Positions 52,750-63,079 are shown, counted from the stretch's first letter. The stretch is 64,000 bases of DNA from Chloroflexi bacterium CFX6 (GCA_030263595.1 SZPG01000009.1:1-64000), one strand, 5' to 3'. Notes: generated by a model from the sequence alone, not told the origin. A program made the numbers and translations.

Positions 52750-54426
52750 ATGTCATTCGTAATCCGATGTCTCGATTGCGGCAATACCGCGCCGTTCACG
52801 CCCAGTTCCATGCAATGCCCCAATTGCTCGAGCCAGTGGCGCGAAGCGGAATACGACATGCAGGAGGTCGCGAAGACTTTTCCCTCGCAACTCAAGAACC
52901 GCGAGTTCGACTTGTGGCGTTACCGCGAACTCCTGCCCATTCATAATCCAAATCCCAGCCTGAGGCTTGGGGAAGGCGGAACCCCCCTCATCAAAGCCGT
53001 GAACCTGGGCATGATGCTGGGACTCAACAACCTGTATATCAAGGACGAACGCCAGGGACCGACCTCCTCCTTCAAGGACCGGCAGGCGGCGCTGACGATC
53101 GCCGCGCTCAAGGAGGGCGGCATCACCGAGATGGTCGCCGCATCCACCGGGAACGTCGCCATTTCGCTTTCGGCGTACGCGGCTCGGGCGGGGATCAAAC
53201 TCTGGGCGTTCGTCACCAGCCTCGTTCCGGGGGTCAAGATGCGTGAGATCGCCTTGTACGGGAGTCAGGTGGTCAAGATCACAGGTTCCTACGACGAGGC
53301 GAAGATCATGGCGGCGGAGTTTGCGCGTCAACGCGGCTTGTACCAGGACATGGGCGCGCGGACCGTCACCGCGGTCGAAGCCATGAAGACGCTGGCGTTC
53401 GAGATCGCCGAACAATTGACCCTGCAAAACGGCGCGCCGCCCGGCTCCGCCGAGGAGCATCCCAAATGGCGGACGCCCGATTGGTACGTTCAATCCATCA
53501 GCGGCGGATTGGGCCCGCTCGGCGTGTACAAGGGCTTCCGCGAATTGAAGGCGCTCGGGCTGATTGACCGCATCCCCGCCATTGCGCCCATCCAGGTGGA
53601 CGGATGCGCGCCGATGGTGACGAGTTGGAGGAGGGGTCTCGAAAAAGCCGAACCGGTGCTTACCCCGAAGACGCGCATCGAAACGCTGGCGACCGGCGAC
53701 CCCGGGCGCTCCTACACGATGCTCCGCCGGCAGGTCAACGAAACCGGCGGCGTCTTCGATAGCGTATCGGATGAAGAGTCGTTTCGCGCCATGCACGTTT
53801 TGGCAAAACTGGAGGGCATCTCCGCGGAGCCGGCCTCCGCTACGGCGTTTGCGGGTCTTTTCAAACTGGTGCGCGCCGGGGTCATCAAACCGAACGACGT
53901 GGTGGTCGTCAATTGCACGGGACACACTCTGCCGGCGGAACAATTCCTCTTCGGCGAAGGCTGGACGCGCGACATTGACCTGCGGGAGAGGAAGGCGGGA
54001 GTCGAAACGCCGCAGGAGGGACTCCTCTCCGCCCTGAACAATGTGACCCCGAACCGCTTCTCGCGCGTGGTTGTGGTTGACGATACCTCCGAGGCGCGTC
54101 GTCTCATCCGACGCATTTTGCAATCGCAGGGAGATTTCGAGATCTTCGAAGCCGCGAGCGGACGCGAAGCCATCGAACTGATCAGCCGCGAACTGCCCGA
54201 CATCGTGATTCTCGACCTGATGATGCCCGAAGTGGACGGTTTCGCCGTGCTGGACGCATTACGAAGCAAACCCGAAACGGCGAACATCCCCGTCATTGTC
54301 GCCACCGCCAAGGAACTGACCGTGGACGAGAAGAGCCGCCTCCAGGGACAGATCCAATCGCTCATGCTGAAGGGGGATTTTCTGAACGACGAATTCCTGG
54401 AGGAAGTCCGTTCGTTGATAAAATGA
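52750..54426 (+). CDS. Threonine synthase-like PLP enzyme fused to a receiver domain
   Basis: The 558-residue product joins an enzyme and a signalling domain. An N-terminal zinc ribbon (CLDC near 8-11, CPNC near 23-26) precedes a fold-type II PLP domain with K109 in TSSFKDR, the STGNVAISL phosphate site, and GGLGPLGVYKGF. This matches bacterial threonine synthase, which turns O-phosphohomoserine into threonine; related PLP synthases are possible. From about 437 a receiver follows, with acidic pocket VVDDTS, phospho-acceptor D489 in VILDLMMPE, T in VATAKEL and K in MLKGD. AAGGAAAAG lies before the ATG. Confidence 0.9.
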   Translation: MSFVIRCLDCGNTAPFTPSSMQCPNCSSQWREAEYDMQEVAKTFPSQLKNREFDLWRYRELLPIHNPNPSLRLGEGGTPLIKAVNLGMMLGLNNLYIKDERQGPTSSFKDRQAALTIAALKEGGITEMVAASTGNVAISLSAYAARAGIKLWAFVTSLVPGVKMREIALYGSQVVKITGSYDEAKIMAAEFARQRGLYQDMGARTVTAVEAMKTLAFEIAEQLTLQNGAPPGSAEEHPKWRTPDWYVQSISGGLGPLGVYKGFRELKALGLIDRIPAIAPIQVDGCAPMVTSWRRGLEKAEPVLTPKTRIETLATGDPGRSYTMLRRQVNETGGVFDSVSDEESFRAMHVLAKLEGISAEPASATAFAGLFKLVRAGVIKPNDVVVVNCTGHTLPAEQFLFGEGWTRDIDLRERKAGVETPQEGLLSALNNVTPNRFSRVVVVDDTSEARRLIRRILQSQGDFEIFEAASGREAIELISRELPDIVILDLMMPEVDGFAVLDALRSKPETANIPVIVATAKELTVDEKSRLQGQIQSLMLKGDFLNDEFLEEVRSLIK

Positions 54427-54447
54427 AGAAGGAACGCGCGCGCAAGG

Positions 54448-54479
54448 AACGACGGGCGGAAGCCGGATCGCCCGTCGTT
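54448..54479 (+). terminator. Stem-loop at the end of the sensor operon
   Basis: AACGACGGGC (54448-54457) pairs perfectly with GCCCGTCGTT (54470-54479) around a 12-nt loop. The following sequence TATCGCTTG is not a U-run, so termination may be weak or factor-dependent. Confidence 0.6.
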
Positions 54480-54503
54480 ATCGCTTGAGGTTCGGATACA
54501 CAC

Positions 54504-55448
54504 TTGTCAAGGAAAAAACGCAACCAGGGAATTTTCGCCGCGCTGGTTTCGGCGTCGCTGATCGGGTTGGCGCCAGTGTTCGGCAAAGCCGCGATGGGAC
54601 CGGGGCAGTTCTCCCCGTACGCGGTGGTCGCGTTGCGCACGGGGATGGCGGCGGCTCTGCTCGTTTTGATCATGCTCCTCTTCCGGCGGCAGTTCCTGTA
54701 CATCTATCCCGCCGGGCTATATGGATGCCTGCTGGCTGGCGCGTTCAACGGCATCGGTTCCATTTTTTATTACGTCGGCTTGAACCGGTTGAACGCGAAC
54801 GTGGCGCAAATGCTCTACGTGCTATATCCGTTCTTCGTGGCGTTCTGGCTTCAACTCGACGGTCAGCCTCCCTCGAAACTGACCCTTTTCCGAATCGTGA
54901 TCGCGGGTTGTTCCGCTTTCCTGCTGACGAAGGTGGAGACCGGGAACATAGACCTGCTCGGCGTGACGTTCATGCTGATCTCCGCCGCTCTGTACGCCCT
55001 CCACCTTCCCGTTAACCAACGCGTGTTATACGACGTCCCCGCCCCCACAGTGACCGTGTACACCCTGCTCGCCATGAGCGCCATCGTGATCCCTGCGTAT
55101 TTCATAGCCAGCCCGCCTCCGCCGCAGGGGAACGCGCCCTGGATGCCGATCCTGGGTTTGACCGCCGTCACGTTCATCTCGCGCCTGATGCTCTTCCTCG
55201 GCGTGAAAAACATCGGCGGGATGCAGACCGCCCTGCTCGGTCTGGCGGAACTTCTGGTTGCCATCCTGTTCAGTTACCTGCTCCTCGGCGAAACGCTGAC
55301 CGCCTGGCAATGGGCGGGAACTGCCGGGTTGAGCGCGAGCCTGCTGCTGGTCTGGTTCGAAAAACCCGCCGCGCATTTGCTCCGCAACAAGGGATTGTTG
55401 AGCTGGCTCCAACCCCCCGATTTTCCCTCGGATTTTTACAAGCATTAG
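54504..55448 (+). CDS. EamA/DMT-superfamily permease
   Basis: The 314-residue product has ten predicted transmembrane helices in two homologous halves, as EamA (drug/metabolite transporter) proteins do. The first half ends near 155; the second repeats the pattern with a loop SPPPPQGNAPW. Family members export amino acids, nucleotides or other metabolites. The start is a TTG at 54504, the only start codon after an in-frame stop at 54486. GAGG lies 14 bases upstream. The C-terminus has a polar tail. Being next to a threonine-synthase-like gene invites an amino-acid exporter guess, which is not shown. Confidence 0.82.
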   Translation: MSRKKRNQGIFAALVSASLIGLAPVFGKAAMGPGQFSPYAVVALRTGMAAALLVLIMLLFRRQFLYIYPAGLYGCLLAGAFNGIGSIFYYVGLNRLNANVAQMLYVLYPFFVAFWLQLDGQPPSKLTLFRIVIAGCSAFLLTKVETGNIDLLGVTFMLISAALYALHLPVNQRVLYDVPAPTVTVYTLLAMSAIVIPAYFIASPPPPQGNAPWMPILGLTAVTFISRLMLFLGVKNIGGMQTALLGLAELLVAILFSYLLLGETLTAWQWAGTAGLSASLLLVWFEKPAAHLLRNKGLLSWLQPPDFPSDFYKH

Positions 55449-55475
55449 GGTCAGTAAATTATTAACTTCCCTCAT

Positions 55476-55550
55476 GTCGTTGCGAGTCTTCGAGAAGCAA
55501 TCTCCTGTTGCCATGGATTTTCCTGCAAAGTGGGGATTGCTTCAATGACA
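55476..55550. repeat. Dispersed palindromic repeat, copy 2
   Basis: GTCGTTGCGAG (55476-55486), GAAGCAATCTCC (55494-55505), GGGGATTGCTTC (55532-55543) and CAATGACA (55543-55550) repeat the arms seen at 3711-3852 in the same order. This copy is shorter, with a collapsed right arm. It fills the gap between convergent genes, and nothing else is visible there. Confidence 0.55.
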
Positions 55551-55633
55551 TCCATTTCGGGGAAGGTGAGGGAGCTTATTTTTTTACGAACCCTTAGCGA
55601 CCGGTTCGAATGTTCGGGCAGATGGGGCGCCGC

Positions 55634-58189
55634 CTATCGCAACGAAATGTAATACAACCCTCCCAAATCCTTCACCGCCACCAAAGCGGACCCGTCCGGC
55701 GAGGCGATGACCCAGGGCGAAAAGCCGTCGCCAACCAGCGACCAGTACGCCTGCATTTCTCCATCCGGTAGGGAGACCAGTGAAATGCCGTGCGCCGAAG
55801 CGACAGCCAGTTGTGAACTCCCCGGCAGATACTCGAGGCTGAGGTGCGGATATTCGCGAGGGGTGTGCCCGGTCAGGATCAACCGGGGATGCGCGGTCTC
55901 AGGAGTATCCACCATGACAACATCGTATTCGTCGCGGTAGGTCGGCGTGGTCTCCAGTTTGGGCATTTCCATCAAATAGCCATCGGGGAAGATCAACAGC
56001 GTGTGATGTTCGTGATCGTAGACATATTTTTGCCCGGTGCGGGAGGAATACAGGTACGTGGATTGATTGCGCGGATGGTTGAGGCGGACCGCCAGGTAAT
56101 AGTCGCCGCCCACCAGATGCGAACCGGAAGCGGATATATCATCCGGGAATTTAATATCCAGGCCGAAGATGTCCTCCAGTACGTTGGCGAACGTGACCTG
56201 GTCCGCGCTGAAATCCGCGATAAGCCATTCCCCCTGCGCGAACAGAAGGACTTCCGAATCGCTTATTGCCTCCATCCAGGGCGCGCTCTGACCGAATTCG
56301 CCCTCCATGAAATGACTTTTCAGAACCTCGCCGGTTTCCCCGTCAATTAGATAAAGCGTCGAACCGGCATTGCTTTCCTGGCGGCCCTCCAGCCGGGCAA
56401 TGACCAGACGCTCGCCGCCGGGCAGCCAGACATATCTATCCCAATGAAATTCATACGGGTTGGGGGTTACATCCGGGATCTGTCGCGCTTCCAGTGTGCT
56501 GCTGTCCAAAATCCAGTACGCGCTTTCGCTCCGTAAAAGGACCCGCCCGGTCTCCGGCGCGTATGCCCCAATTTGAGTAAAGGTCGCTTCGAAACGATCT
56601 GTCAACCGTTCAACTTCTGATCTACACGGCGTCAACACGACCATCTCGCCAGTCCCGTCCACAGACAGGAGGCGACCGTCCGGCAGCCAGGCGTAACGCT
56701 CGCGCAACCCGTCCATACGGGAAAACCGACTCTCCGCCGTGCAGATCTCGCCGGTGTTGCCGTTCAAAAAATGGACGGTCGTGCCTGCGCCCTGCGTCCC
56801 GAAGACGAAATACGATCCATCCGGCGACCAACTTCCAGCGAAGGCGGACGCGCCCTCGAGCACCGGCTGGACTTCCGTCTTCGGCATCCCCACGTCAATT
56901 TCAGGAAGAGGCGTGGGCATGGGCGGCCGCATTGCGTTCGGATCCTCCATCGGGGAATAGTATTTTTCCTTCATTTCCGCCAATCGTCCCTCGCAGGACA
57001 TCGGACTTGACGGAACGTCCCCGGCAGATTCGTAGAGGCGCAGCGAGACCGGCGCGCTGAAGAATTCCCGGTAGAACGCCGCCAGCCGGTAATGATCCCC
57101 GCCGCTTTCATAGCACCATTCCTCACCTGCCAGGATCATCGGCTGCTGGATGAATAGAAGATCGCGCGGGGTCAACTCTTGGAGCGATTCGGGATAATGA
57201 CCTTCACGTTCTTTGAACTGGTCGAGCGCGCCGGCGATGCGCGCGGCTCGTGTTTCTGTGATCTCGTGATAGGAAACCTGCCAGCCTCTCTCGAAAGATT
57301 GCTGGAGAAAGATGGGTATGGCTATCATGAACAACAAGCCGACCAGGCGGTTCCTGCCGCGCGTGGCAAGGATCATGACCATGCCAGCGCCGATGGCTGT
57401 GATCGCGGCAGGGTCTGCCAAAAAAACGCCTAATAATCCGTCATCGGTCTGATCCCACACGGAGCCCCAATGGATGATATACCCAAGATAGAGAAGAAGA
57501 CCCGCACCAAGTGCGATCCTTGCCGCTCGATGAAAACGGTTCAGACTTTCCTCATCCTGGGTCAGGCTGTCGGTGAGTAACACTGCCGACATGACCACCG
57601 AAAGCCCGGGGATGACGAAAAGCGGGAAGAATAACACCATGCCGAGCGCACGAACATTTGGGTTTTCGTAATCAGGAGGGTGGGTCATTGTCCAGTTTGT
57701 GTATAAGAGGATGGCGATGGAAAACAAACTCAAAATAATTGCCAGCCGCGGATGCCGCCTTCCCAACGCCCACCCGACCGACAGGATCACCGCTCCCGGC
57801 AGGATCAAGAATTCCAACCCCCACTGAGAATCCCGGTTCAGCGTGAAAAGAACTGCCGTCACCAGCGCCAGCGCACCGACCGCCGCCTTGGTTCTGCGGT
57901 TCATATTTATCCAGGCTGTCCTTGCATTCAGCAGAATGAGCGCCAGAATTCCCAGGATGGATGGAGCCAACAGCCAGGTCGCTTGAAATATCGGCTGGTT
58001 ATATGGCTCGGTGAAAAAACGCCTTATGATGAAAAGAGCCAGTTGAAACAACACCATCACCCCCAGCAAAAATAACAAAAAGCGGGGAACGTTCCCTTCC
58101 TTATTCTCACCTCGCAGGATCAGGATCCCCGTCAGCGTGATCAATATGGCAGGGATGATGCCCAGTTGATTCAAGAGTGTTGTCGTCAT
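55634..58189 (-). CDS. Membrane protein with propeller-like C-terminal domain, intact paralog
   Basis: The 851-residue product has about nine transmembrane helices in the first 320 residues. Next comes an external segment with a pilin-like helix, FKEREGHYPESLQEL. The C-terminal half has repeated SWSPDGSYFVF, AWLPDGRLLS and VWLPGGERLVI blades like TolB or WD40 propellers. The ATG at 58189 has GGAGGAGC upstream. It is the last gene of the PadR-led operon, 23 bp behind a paralog of the same layout. The function is unknown; a surface or periplasmic sensor/transport accessory would fit. Confidence 0.72.
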   Translation of the reverse strand: MTTTLLNQLGIIPAILITLTGILILRGENKEGNVPRFLLFLLGVMVLFQLALFIIRRFFTEPYNQPIFQATWLLAPSILGILALILLNARTAWINMNRRTKAAVGALALVTAVLFTLNRDSQWGLEFLILPGAVILSVGWALGRRHPRLAIILSLFSIAILLYTNWTMTHPPDYENPNVRALGMVLFFPLFVIPGLSVVMSAVLLTDSLTQDEESLNRFHRAARIALGAGLLLYLGYIIHWGSVWDQTDDGLLGVFLADPAAITAIGAGMVMILATRGRNRLVGLLFMIAIPIFLQQSFERGWQVSYHEITETRAARIAGALDQFKEREGHYPESLQELTPRDLLFIQQPMILAGEEWCYESGGDHYRLAAFYREFFSAPVSLRLYESAGDVPSSPMSCEGRLAEMKEKYYSPMEDPNAMRPPMPTPLPEIDVGMPKTEVQPVLEGASAFAGSWSPDGSYFVFGTQGAGTTVHFLNGNTGEICTAESRFSRMDGLRERYAWLPDGRLLSVDGTGEMVVLTPCRSEVERLTDRFEATFTQIGAYAPETGRVLLRSESAYWILDSSTLEARQIPDVTPNPYEFHWDRYVWLPGGERLVIARLEGRQESNAGSTLYLIDGETGEVLKSHFMEGEFGQSAPWMEAISDSEVLLFAQGEWLIADFSADQVTFANVLEDIFGLDIKFPDDISASGSHLVGGDYYLAVRLNHPRNQSTYLYSSRTGQKYVYDHEHHTLLIFPDGYLMEMPKLETTPTYRDEYDVVMVDTPETAHPRLILTGHTPREYPHLSLEYLPGSSQLAVASAHGISLVSLPDGEMQAYWSLVGDGFSPWVIASPDGSALVAVKDLGGLYYISLR

Positions 58190-58212
58190 GGAAACGCTCC
58201 TCCTTCGCTGTC

Positions 58213-60806
58213 CTATTTTGATGGGAGGGGAATGTAATACAACCCATCCCTGTCCGAGGCGACGATCAACGCCTCGCCGTTCGGCGAGGGGAACAGGTCG
58301 AAATACTCCGCATGGCTCGACAGTTCCCAAAAGGCGGTTGTTTTGCCATCGGGGATCGAGACCAGTGAAATGCCCTGTGAGGAATGGAAAACCAGTTGGG
58401 ACGTCCCAGGCAAATATCTTGGGAAAATCTGCGGATGGGCGCGCGGCGCGTGACCCTCCACTTTCAACCTCGTCTTCTCATTCGACCGATCCATCCAGAC
58501 CAGTTCGTATTCATCGCGATACGTCGGCTCGTCCTCCCATTTCAACAAACGCATCCATTGACCGTCATCGAAGAAGAGCAATGTGCTGACATCGTGTTGA
58601 AACACCTCGACCTCTCCCGTTTCGGAGGAGTACACGTACGCATCCGTATTGCGCGGATGATTGACCTGCACTCCGATGTAGTATCCCTCGCCATCCTCCG
58701 AGCGGACAGAATCCATACCCCAAACATCGAGCGGATACGCAATATCCAGCAGGAAAATGTCCTTCAGAATATCGGTCTTTGTGGGCGGCTCCGAGCGGAA
58801 GTCCAGCACCGTCAGTGTGCTTCCATGCAAAAGCAGTTCGTCACGCGCCAGCCACTCGACGATGGGCAGGTTCGCGTCCGACGCGCCTTCGAGCGGGATG
58901 ACCTCCTCCACCTGCGCGCTCGCCCAATCCACGATGTACAGGAACGCCTCGTCCTCGACCTGCGGTACGCTCATCAGGGATAGCGCGAGACGCCCGCCGC
59001 CCGGCGACCAGTCATACCACGGACGATACGACTCTGTTGGGACGCCCTCGATCTTTCTCACCTCGAGGCTGATCCCGTCCATCAGCCAATACGCCTCTTC
59101 ATTCTTTAGCAGAACGCGCTCGCCCGACTTATCAGATGACATGATATGTGTGAACGTGACAGGATACCGATCTGCCAGATCCTCCACCTCGTCAGCGCAG
59201 GGACGGAACAGGGTCATTGCTCCAGCCTCGGTCACGTAGAGGAAGCGTCCGTCCGGCAGCCAGGCGGAATGGTCACGCAGACCGTTCGATTGTCCCACCG
59301 TCCATTTGCTCTGGCTGGGTTGGCAGATCTCCCCGCTGTTTACATCGAGGAAACGCAGGTCAATCGTCACGTGTTCCACTTCGTCCATGAAATACTTGTA
59401 AACCCGAAGACGAGATACTTTCCGTCCGGCGACCAACTGCCCACCGAAAATGAACTCGCTTGCAAGAGCGGCTCGACGACCACGCGCGGGACCGAAACCT
59501 CGCTGGCGGGAAGCGGAACCGGCGTGGGAGGAGGATCAAGATAAGGGCTTTGTGATTTCGCTTCCGCCAATTTCTCATCACATTCCCAGGTTCCTTCCGG
59601 CACATTCCCCGCGGAGGCATACACGCGAACACTAAAATACGGCGAACTCCAATGTTCCCGATAGACCGCGCCCAGGCGGTAATAATTCGAGCCGCCCTGA
59701 TAACACCAGCCCTGCCCCGGCACGATCATGGGAAGCGGGATGCGCCACATTTCACCCGGAACCAACTCCTCGAGTTTCAAGGGATACCAGCCTGTTTTGA
59801 CGCGGTGATTCTCGACGGCTTGCTGGATACGCGCGGCGCGTTCCTCGGTGACCGTATAATTGGTGACCTCGTTCCCAAAGCCGAATTGTGCCATACCCGC
59901 CAGATAAAGAGGACCCACGATCAATCCTACGAATACCAAGCCAATCCAACGCCGCCATCCGGAGGCAGTCATGGCGATCACCAGCCAGGCGGAGAGCGCT
60001 GTAATGGCAGATACAATCATCGTCATAATCCAGCGGATACCGTCGTCCATTCCATCCCACAGCCAGAACCACCGATTTACATAAAAAAACAATCCAAACA
60101 AAACGATGACGAGCGCCAACCGCCCAAGGAGCGGGATCCACGCAACCGGTTTGGCTTCGCCGGTTGTAGAGGCGATGTTCAGCGCGCCCGCCGTCAACAT
60201 CGCCATGACCGGGATGGTGATCCCCGGAATTGCCAGATATGCCAGCGCGCCTGATACATTCCACCACCCTGGCATGGTTTCGGATGGCAGGGATACCGAT
60301 CCCAGATCGAAAGCCAGAAAAAAAATCAGATAGAGTGCGGTGATCGCGCTCGGCAGAAGCGGATAGTGCATTCCCCACTTCCGGGCAAGGAATAGAAACG
60401 CCGTAATGGTGAAAAGCGTCATCCCAAAGAAGATCGCTTCGATTTGCCGTTCATCGCCTTTCAGGTTCAGGATCGCAAATTGCACGACGGTCAATCCGAT
60501 TAGCAGAATGACGACAGACAGAATCGGAATCTTTGCTTGTCTGCTCAGGGAGTTCCATTCATGCCATTGCAGGAGGGTCAAAACGACCAGCCCGGGAATT
60601 ACGGGAAATAATATCAATCCATAACCAAAGAGGAGACGAGGGAACGTCCAATTGAGGAGGATCAATGCCAGCGCCCCGATGCTCGTCCAAACCAAAAACA
60701 GGAAGTATCGCCGCCCGGCGGTTTCAGGGTTTCCTCGCGCGCGGATGAGGATGCCGACGATAATGAGCAATAACACTGGCGAGATAAAAACGATCAAATT
60801 CAGCAT
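58213..60806 (-). pseudogene. Frameshifted paralog of the membrane-propeller gene
   Basis: Two frames together repeat the full layout of the intact neighbour. The first (from ATG 60806 behind GGAGG) gives the helices, the external pilin-like segment and the blade start SWSPDGKYLVFGF, then runs into a TGA at 59367. The second carries on from about 59410 with YKYFMDE and the remaining blades to 58213. A single missing base near GGGTTTAC at about 59400 would restore one frame of some 860 residues. No slippery heptamer lies in the right phase, so programmed frameshifting is unlikely. An assembly indel at the T-run is equally possible. Confidence 0.7.
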
Positions 60807-60821
60807 CGCTCAAGCCTCCGA

Positions 60822-61889
60822 TCAGGCCGCGCTGAAGCGGGCGGCGCGTCCCATCAATGCGAGGAGAATCGGAGAGACGATGAGCGCCCCCCATTGAAGC
60901 CAGAATTTCAACAACCAGAACATTTCCTCGCTCCCGGTGGATGGAAGCGTAACCCAACCCATCAGCCCCCCGGCAAAGGCGATCTTGTCCATCCAGGCGC
61001 TCCAAATCGCAAGGGTCAGCCCAGTCAACAACGCGGCAATTTGGGCTGACGCGGTTCGGCTGCGGCAATAGATCAACGCGCTCACGACCATCCCCAAAGC
61101 AGACAACGCGAGATAGGGCGTGCGGTTGTTGGCGTGCGCGTCGTCGAAAGCCATGAGGAGGATCAACGGCATCGCGCCGAACATCCCAAAGGACAGACGC
61201 GTCCAATCTACAGAAATACTCTGTCCGATGCGCCGAAGCGGAAGCGGCAAAAGCGACCGCTGCGGGTTGGTAACGACCTCCGCAATCGCCAGCGCGAGGA
61301 ACGCCAGTACCATGATGAATAAGAACAGCCACACGCCGGATTGATACGAGACGAACGACTGATATCCCGCCAATAGCCCGCCGAACGGGTACGCCCAGCG
61401 CGGCAGTCCGCGCGCCAGGCCGAGGAGCAGGAAGGGCAGCGTCAACGGTACGATCACCTTGCCGAGGAATTCAGGATCGCGCTGCCAGCCCGGGCTCATC
61501 TCGACAAAAGGCGCGTATGTGCCGAGAACGAGAAGCAGCGCGGCAATTACGAAGATGCTCAATTCCCCAAAAGCCCGTCGCCAGGAGTCGCGTCCGTCTG
61601 GAGGAGCAGGCGGAAGGTCGGAGGTCGAGGCGATGTCCTGCAGGATTCGAATCCCGTTTTGCAGTTTCATCATCCACCCATCCCAATAGGCGTTCACAAG
61701 CGCCTTCGGGGTATCGCGCAATTCCCTCGCAACGAACCCACCGAGCGTCCCTTGCGAACTTGCCTCCTCGGCTCCCTCGGTGAAAGTGCTGCTCATCTCG
61801 TCCGCAAATTGCGCGCGATACGCAGGCGGATACACGTTCAAGAGCAGCCGATAGAGAGAGATGAGCGAATGGAGGAGATACGGTTTCAT
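60822..61889 (-). CDS. Permease-prefix-type membrane protein of the PadR operon
   Basis: The 355-residue product starts with a soluble segment typical of permease prefix domains (LISLYRLLLNVYPPAYRAQFADEM, then FVARELRDTPKALVNAYWDGW). About eight transmembrane helices follow. Such proteins are commonly encoded next to PadR regulators and ABC permeases. No ATPase is seen here. It starts 4 bp behind the FG-GAP gene and ends 15 bp before the frameshifted paralog, so all are one transcript. Confidence 0.75.
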   Translation of the reverse strand: MKPYLLHSLISLYRLLLNVYPPAYRAQFADEMSSTFTEGAEEASSQGTLGGFVARELRDTPKALVNAYWDGWMMKLQNGIRILQDIASTSDLPPAPPDGRDSWRRAFGELSIFVIAALLLVLGTYAPFVEMSPGWQRDPEFLGKVIVPLTLPFLLLGLARGLPRWAYPFGGLLAGYQSFVSYQSGVWLFLFIMVLAFLALAIAEVVTNPQRSLLPLPLRRIGQSISVDWTRLSFGMFGAMPLILLMAFDDAHANNRTPYLALSALGMVVSALIYCRSRTASAQIAALLTGLTLAIWSAWMDKIAFAGGLMGWVTLPSTGSEEMFWLLKFWLQWGALIVSPILLALMGRAARFSAA

Positions 61890-61893
61890 GCGA

Positions 61894-63039
61894 TCACCGA
61901 TATGCGGACTGGTTGCCGGCGTCGAAGGTCCCGTCTTCGTTTCCGCGCCACAATTGATACGAATCGGGTCCGCCCACGAAAACGTCGGGGACGCCGTCGC
62001 CGGTCACGTCGCCCACTGCGACTGCCTCATAACGACTGTGAGAGATTTGCTGTCCCGCTTTGAACTGCCCGCCGCCGTCGTTCAACCAGACCCGCCCGGA
62101 AGTATCGCCGCCCAAAAACAAATCCAGGTCGCCATCGCCGTCGAGGTCGGTCACGAAAATGGTGTTCGTCACCCTACTGCCCAGGCGCTGGTTACCATTG
62201 GTAAAGTTGCCTTGACCGTCGTTGAACCAGATTTCCCCTCCTTCACGATTGCCCACCACCGCATCGGGATAACCGTCATCATTTAGGTCGCCCAACGCCG
62301 CATAAAAACTTTGTGCATTTCCCAACCTCTGACTGCTATCGGTGAAGTTCCCTGTTCCATCGTTGAACCAGACTTCGTTTGGTGTGGCGGTTTGAGGTTT
62401 CCCATTTACAAGCATCCATCCTTTGGCAAGGAAGACATCGAGCGCGCCGTCGCCGTTCAAATCACCCAGCGCAGCGGCCGCGGAAGGATCCGACCCCAGG
62501 CAGGGATGGCGATCCGATGGCAGGAGCTCATAATTCATCATCGTCGTGCCGCCGCCGCAACAACCTGCAATGTAATCCTCTGGAATGCCATCGCGGTTCC
62601 CATCCCGTATCGCAAAGACTTGACCTGGATCATCCACTGTGCTGACCGGGAAAATATAATCGGATGACATCCCGCCGCATTCCACTATCAGTTCCCCTCC
62701 CATCTCCCCATGCTCGAAGTGGATCAGAATGGCGTCCAACTGTCCGTTCCCATTCAAATCGCCCAGCGCCAGCGCGTACTTTCGCGTGAACAGTTCTTTA
62801 CTCGACGTAAAGTTTCCGCTCCCGTCGTTGAAAACGATGAGGTGCATTTGATTGGTGACCATGAAGACATCCTGATGGCTGTCTCCGTTCAAGTCGGCGA
62901 TGAAAACGTGGACAACGCGTTTCTTTGTTTCATCGCCAAAAGCGAGAGACAATCTTTGCAGGGCAACGATGCCCGCCGCCCCCAGCAACAGGCACGCGCA
63001 GACGAGCAGGATAGCCGGACGCGACAGATTTTTCAACAT
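61894..63039 (-). CDS. Exported FG-GAP/VCBS repeat protein
   Basis: The 381-residue product has a signal peptide or N-terminal anchor (LLVCACLLLGAAGIVALQ). About seven repeats follow, each with a DLNGDSHQDVF- or DGDGDLDLFLG-type calcium-binding loop and a VWFNDGTGNFT-type strand. This is an extracytoplasmic seven-bladed propeller of the integrin-alpha/VCBS kind. The C-rich insert AGCCGGG lies mid-protein. The gene follows padR by 40 bp with AAGGTGGAAGG before the ATG. Ligand or partner unknown. Confidence 0.85.
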   Translation of the reverse strand: MLKNLSRPAILLVCACLLLGAAGIVALQRLSLAFGDETKKRVVHVFIADLNGDSHQDVFMVTNQMHLIVFNDGSGNFTSSKELFTRKYALALGDLNGNGQLDAILIHFEHGEMGGELIVECGGMSSDYIFPVSTVDDPGQVFAIRDGNRDGIPEDYIAGCCGGGTTMMNYELLPSDRHPCLGSDPSAAAALGDLNGDGALDVFLAKGWMLVNGKPQTATPNEVWFNDGTGNFTDSSQRLGNAQSFYAALGDLNDDGYPDAVVGNREGGEIWFNDGQGNFTNGNQRLGSRVTNTIFVTDLDGDGDLDLFLGGDTSGRVWLNDGGGQFKAGQQISHSRYEAVAVGDVTGDGVPDVFVGGPDSYQLWRGNEDGTFDAGNQSAYR

Positions 63040-63079
63040 CCTTCCACCTTTTGCCTGTTTGCCAGCCGCGCCGGACCGT

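Noticed and set aside
59367-59436. Programmed -1 frameshift in the propeller paralog
   Set aside because: GGGTTTA is present, but its phase does not match the zero-frame codons needed for tandem slippage, and the intact paralog needs no frameshift.
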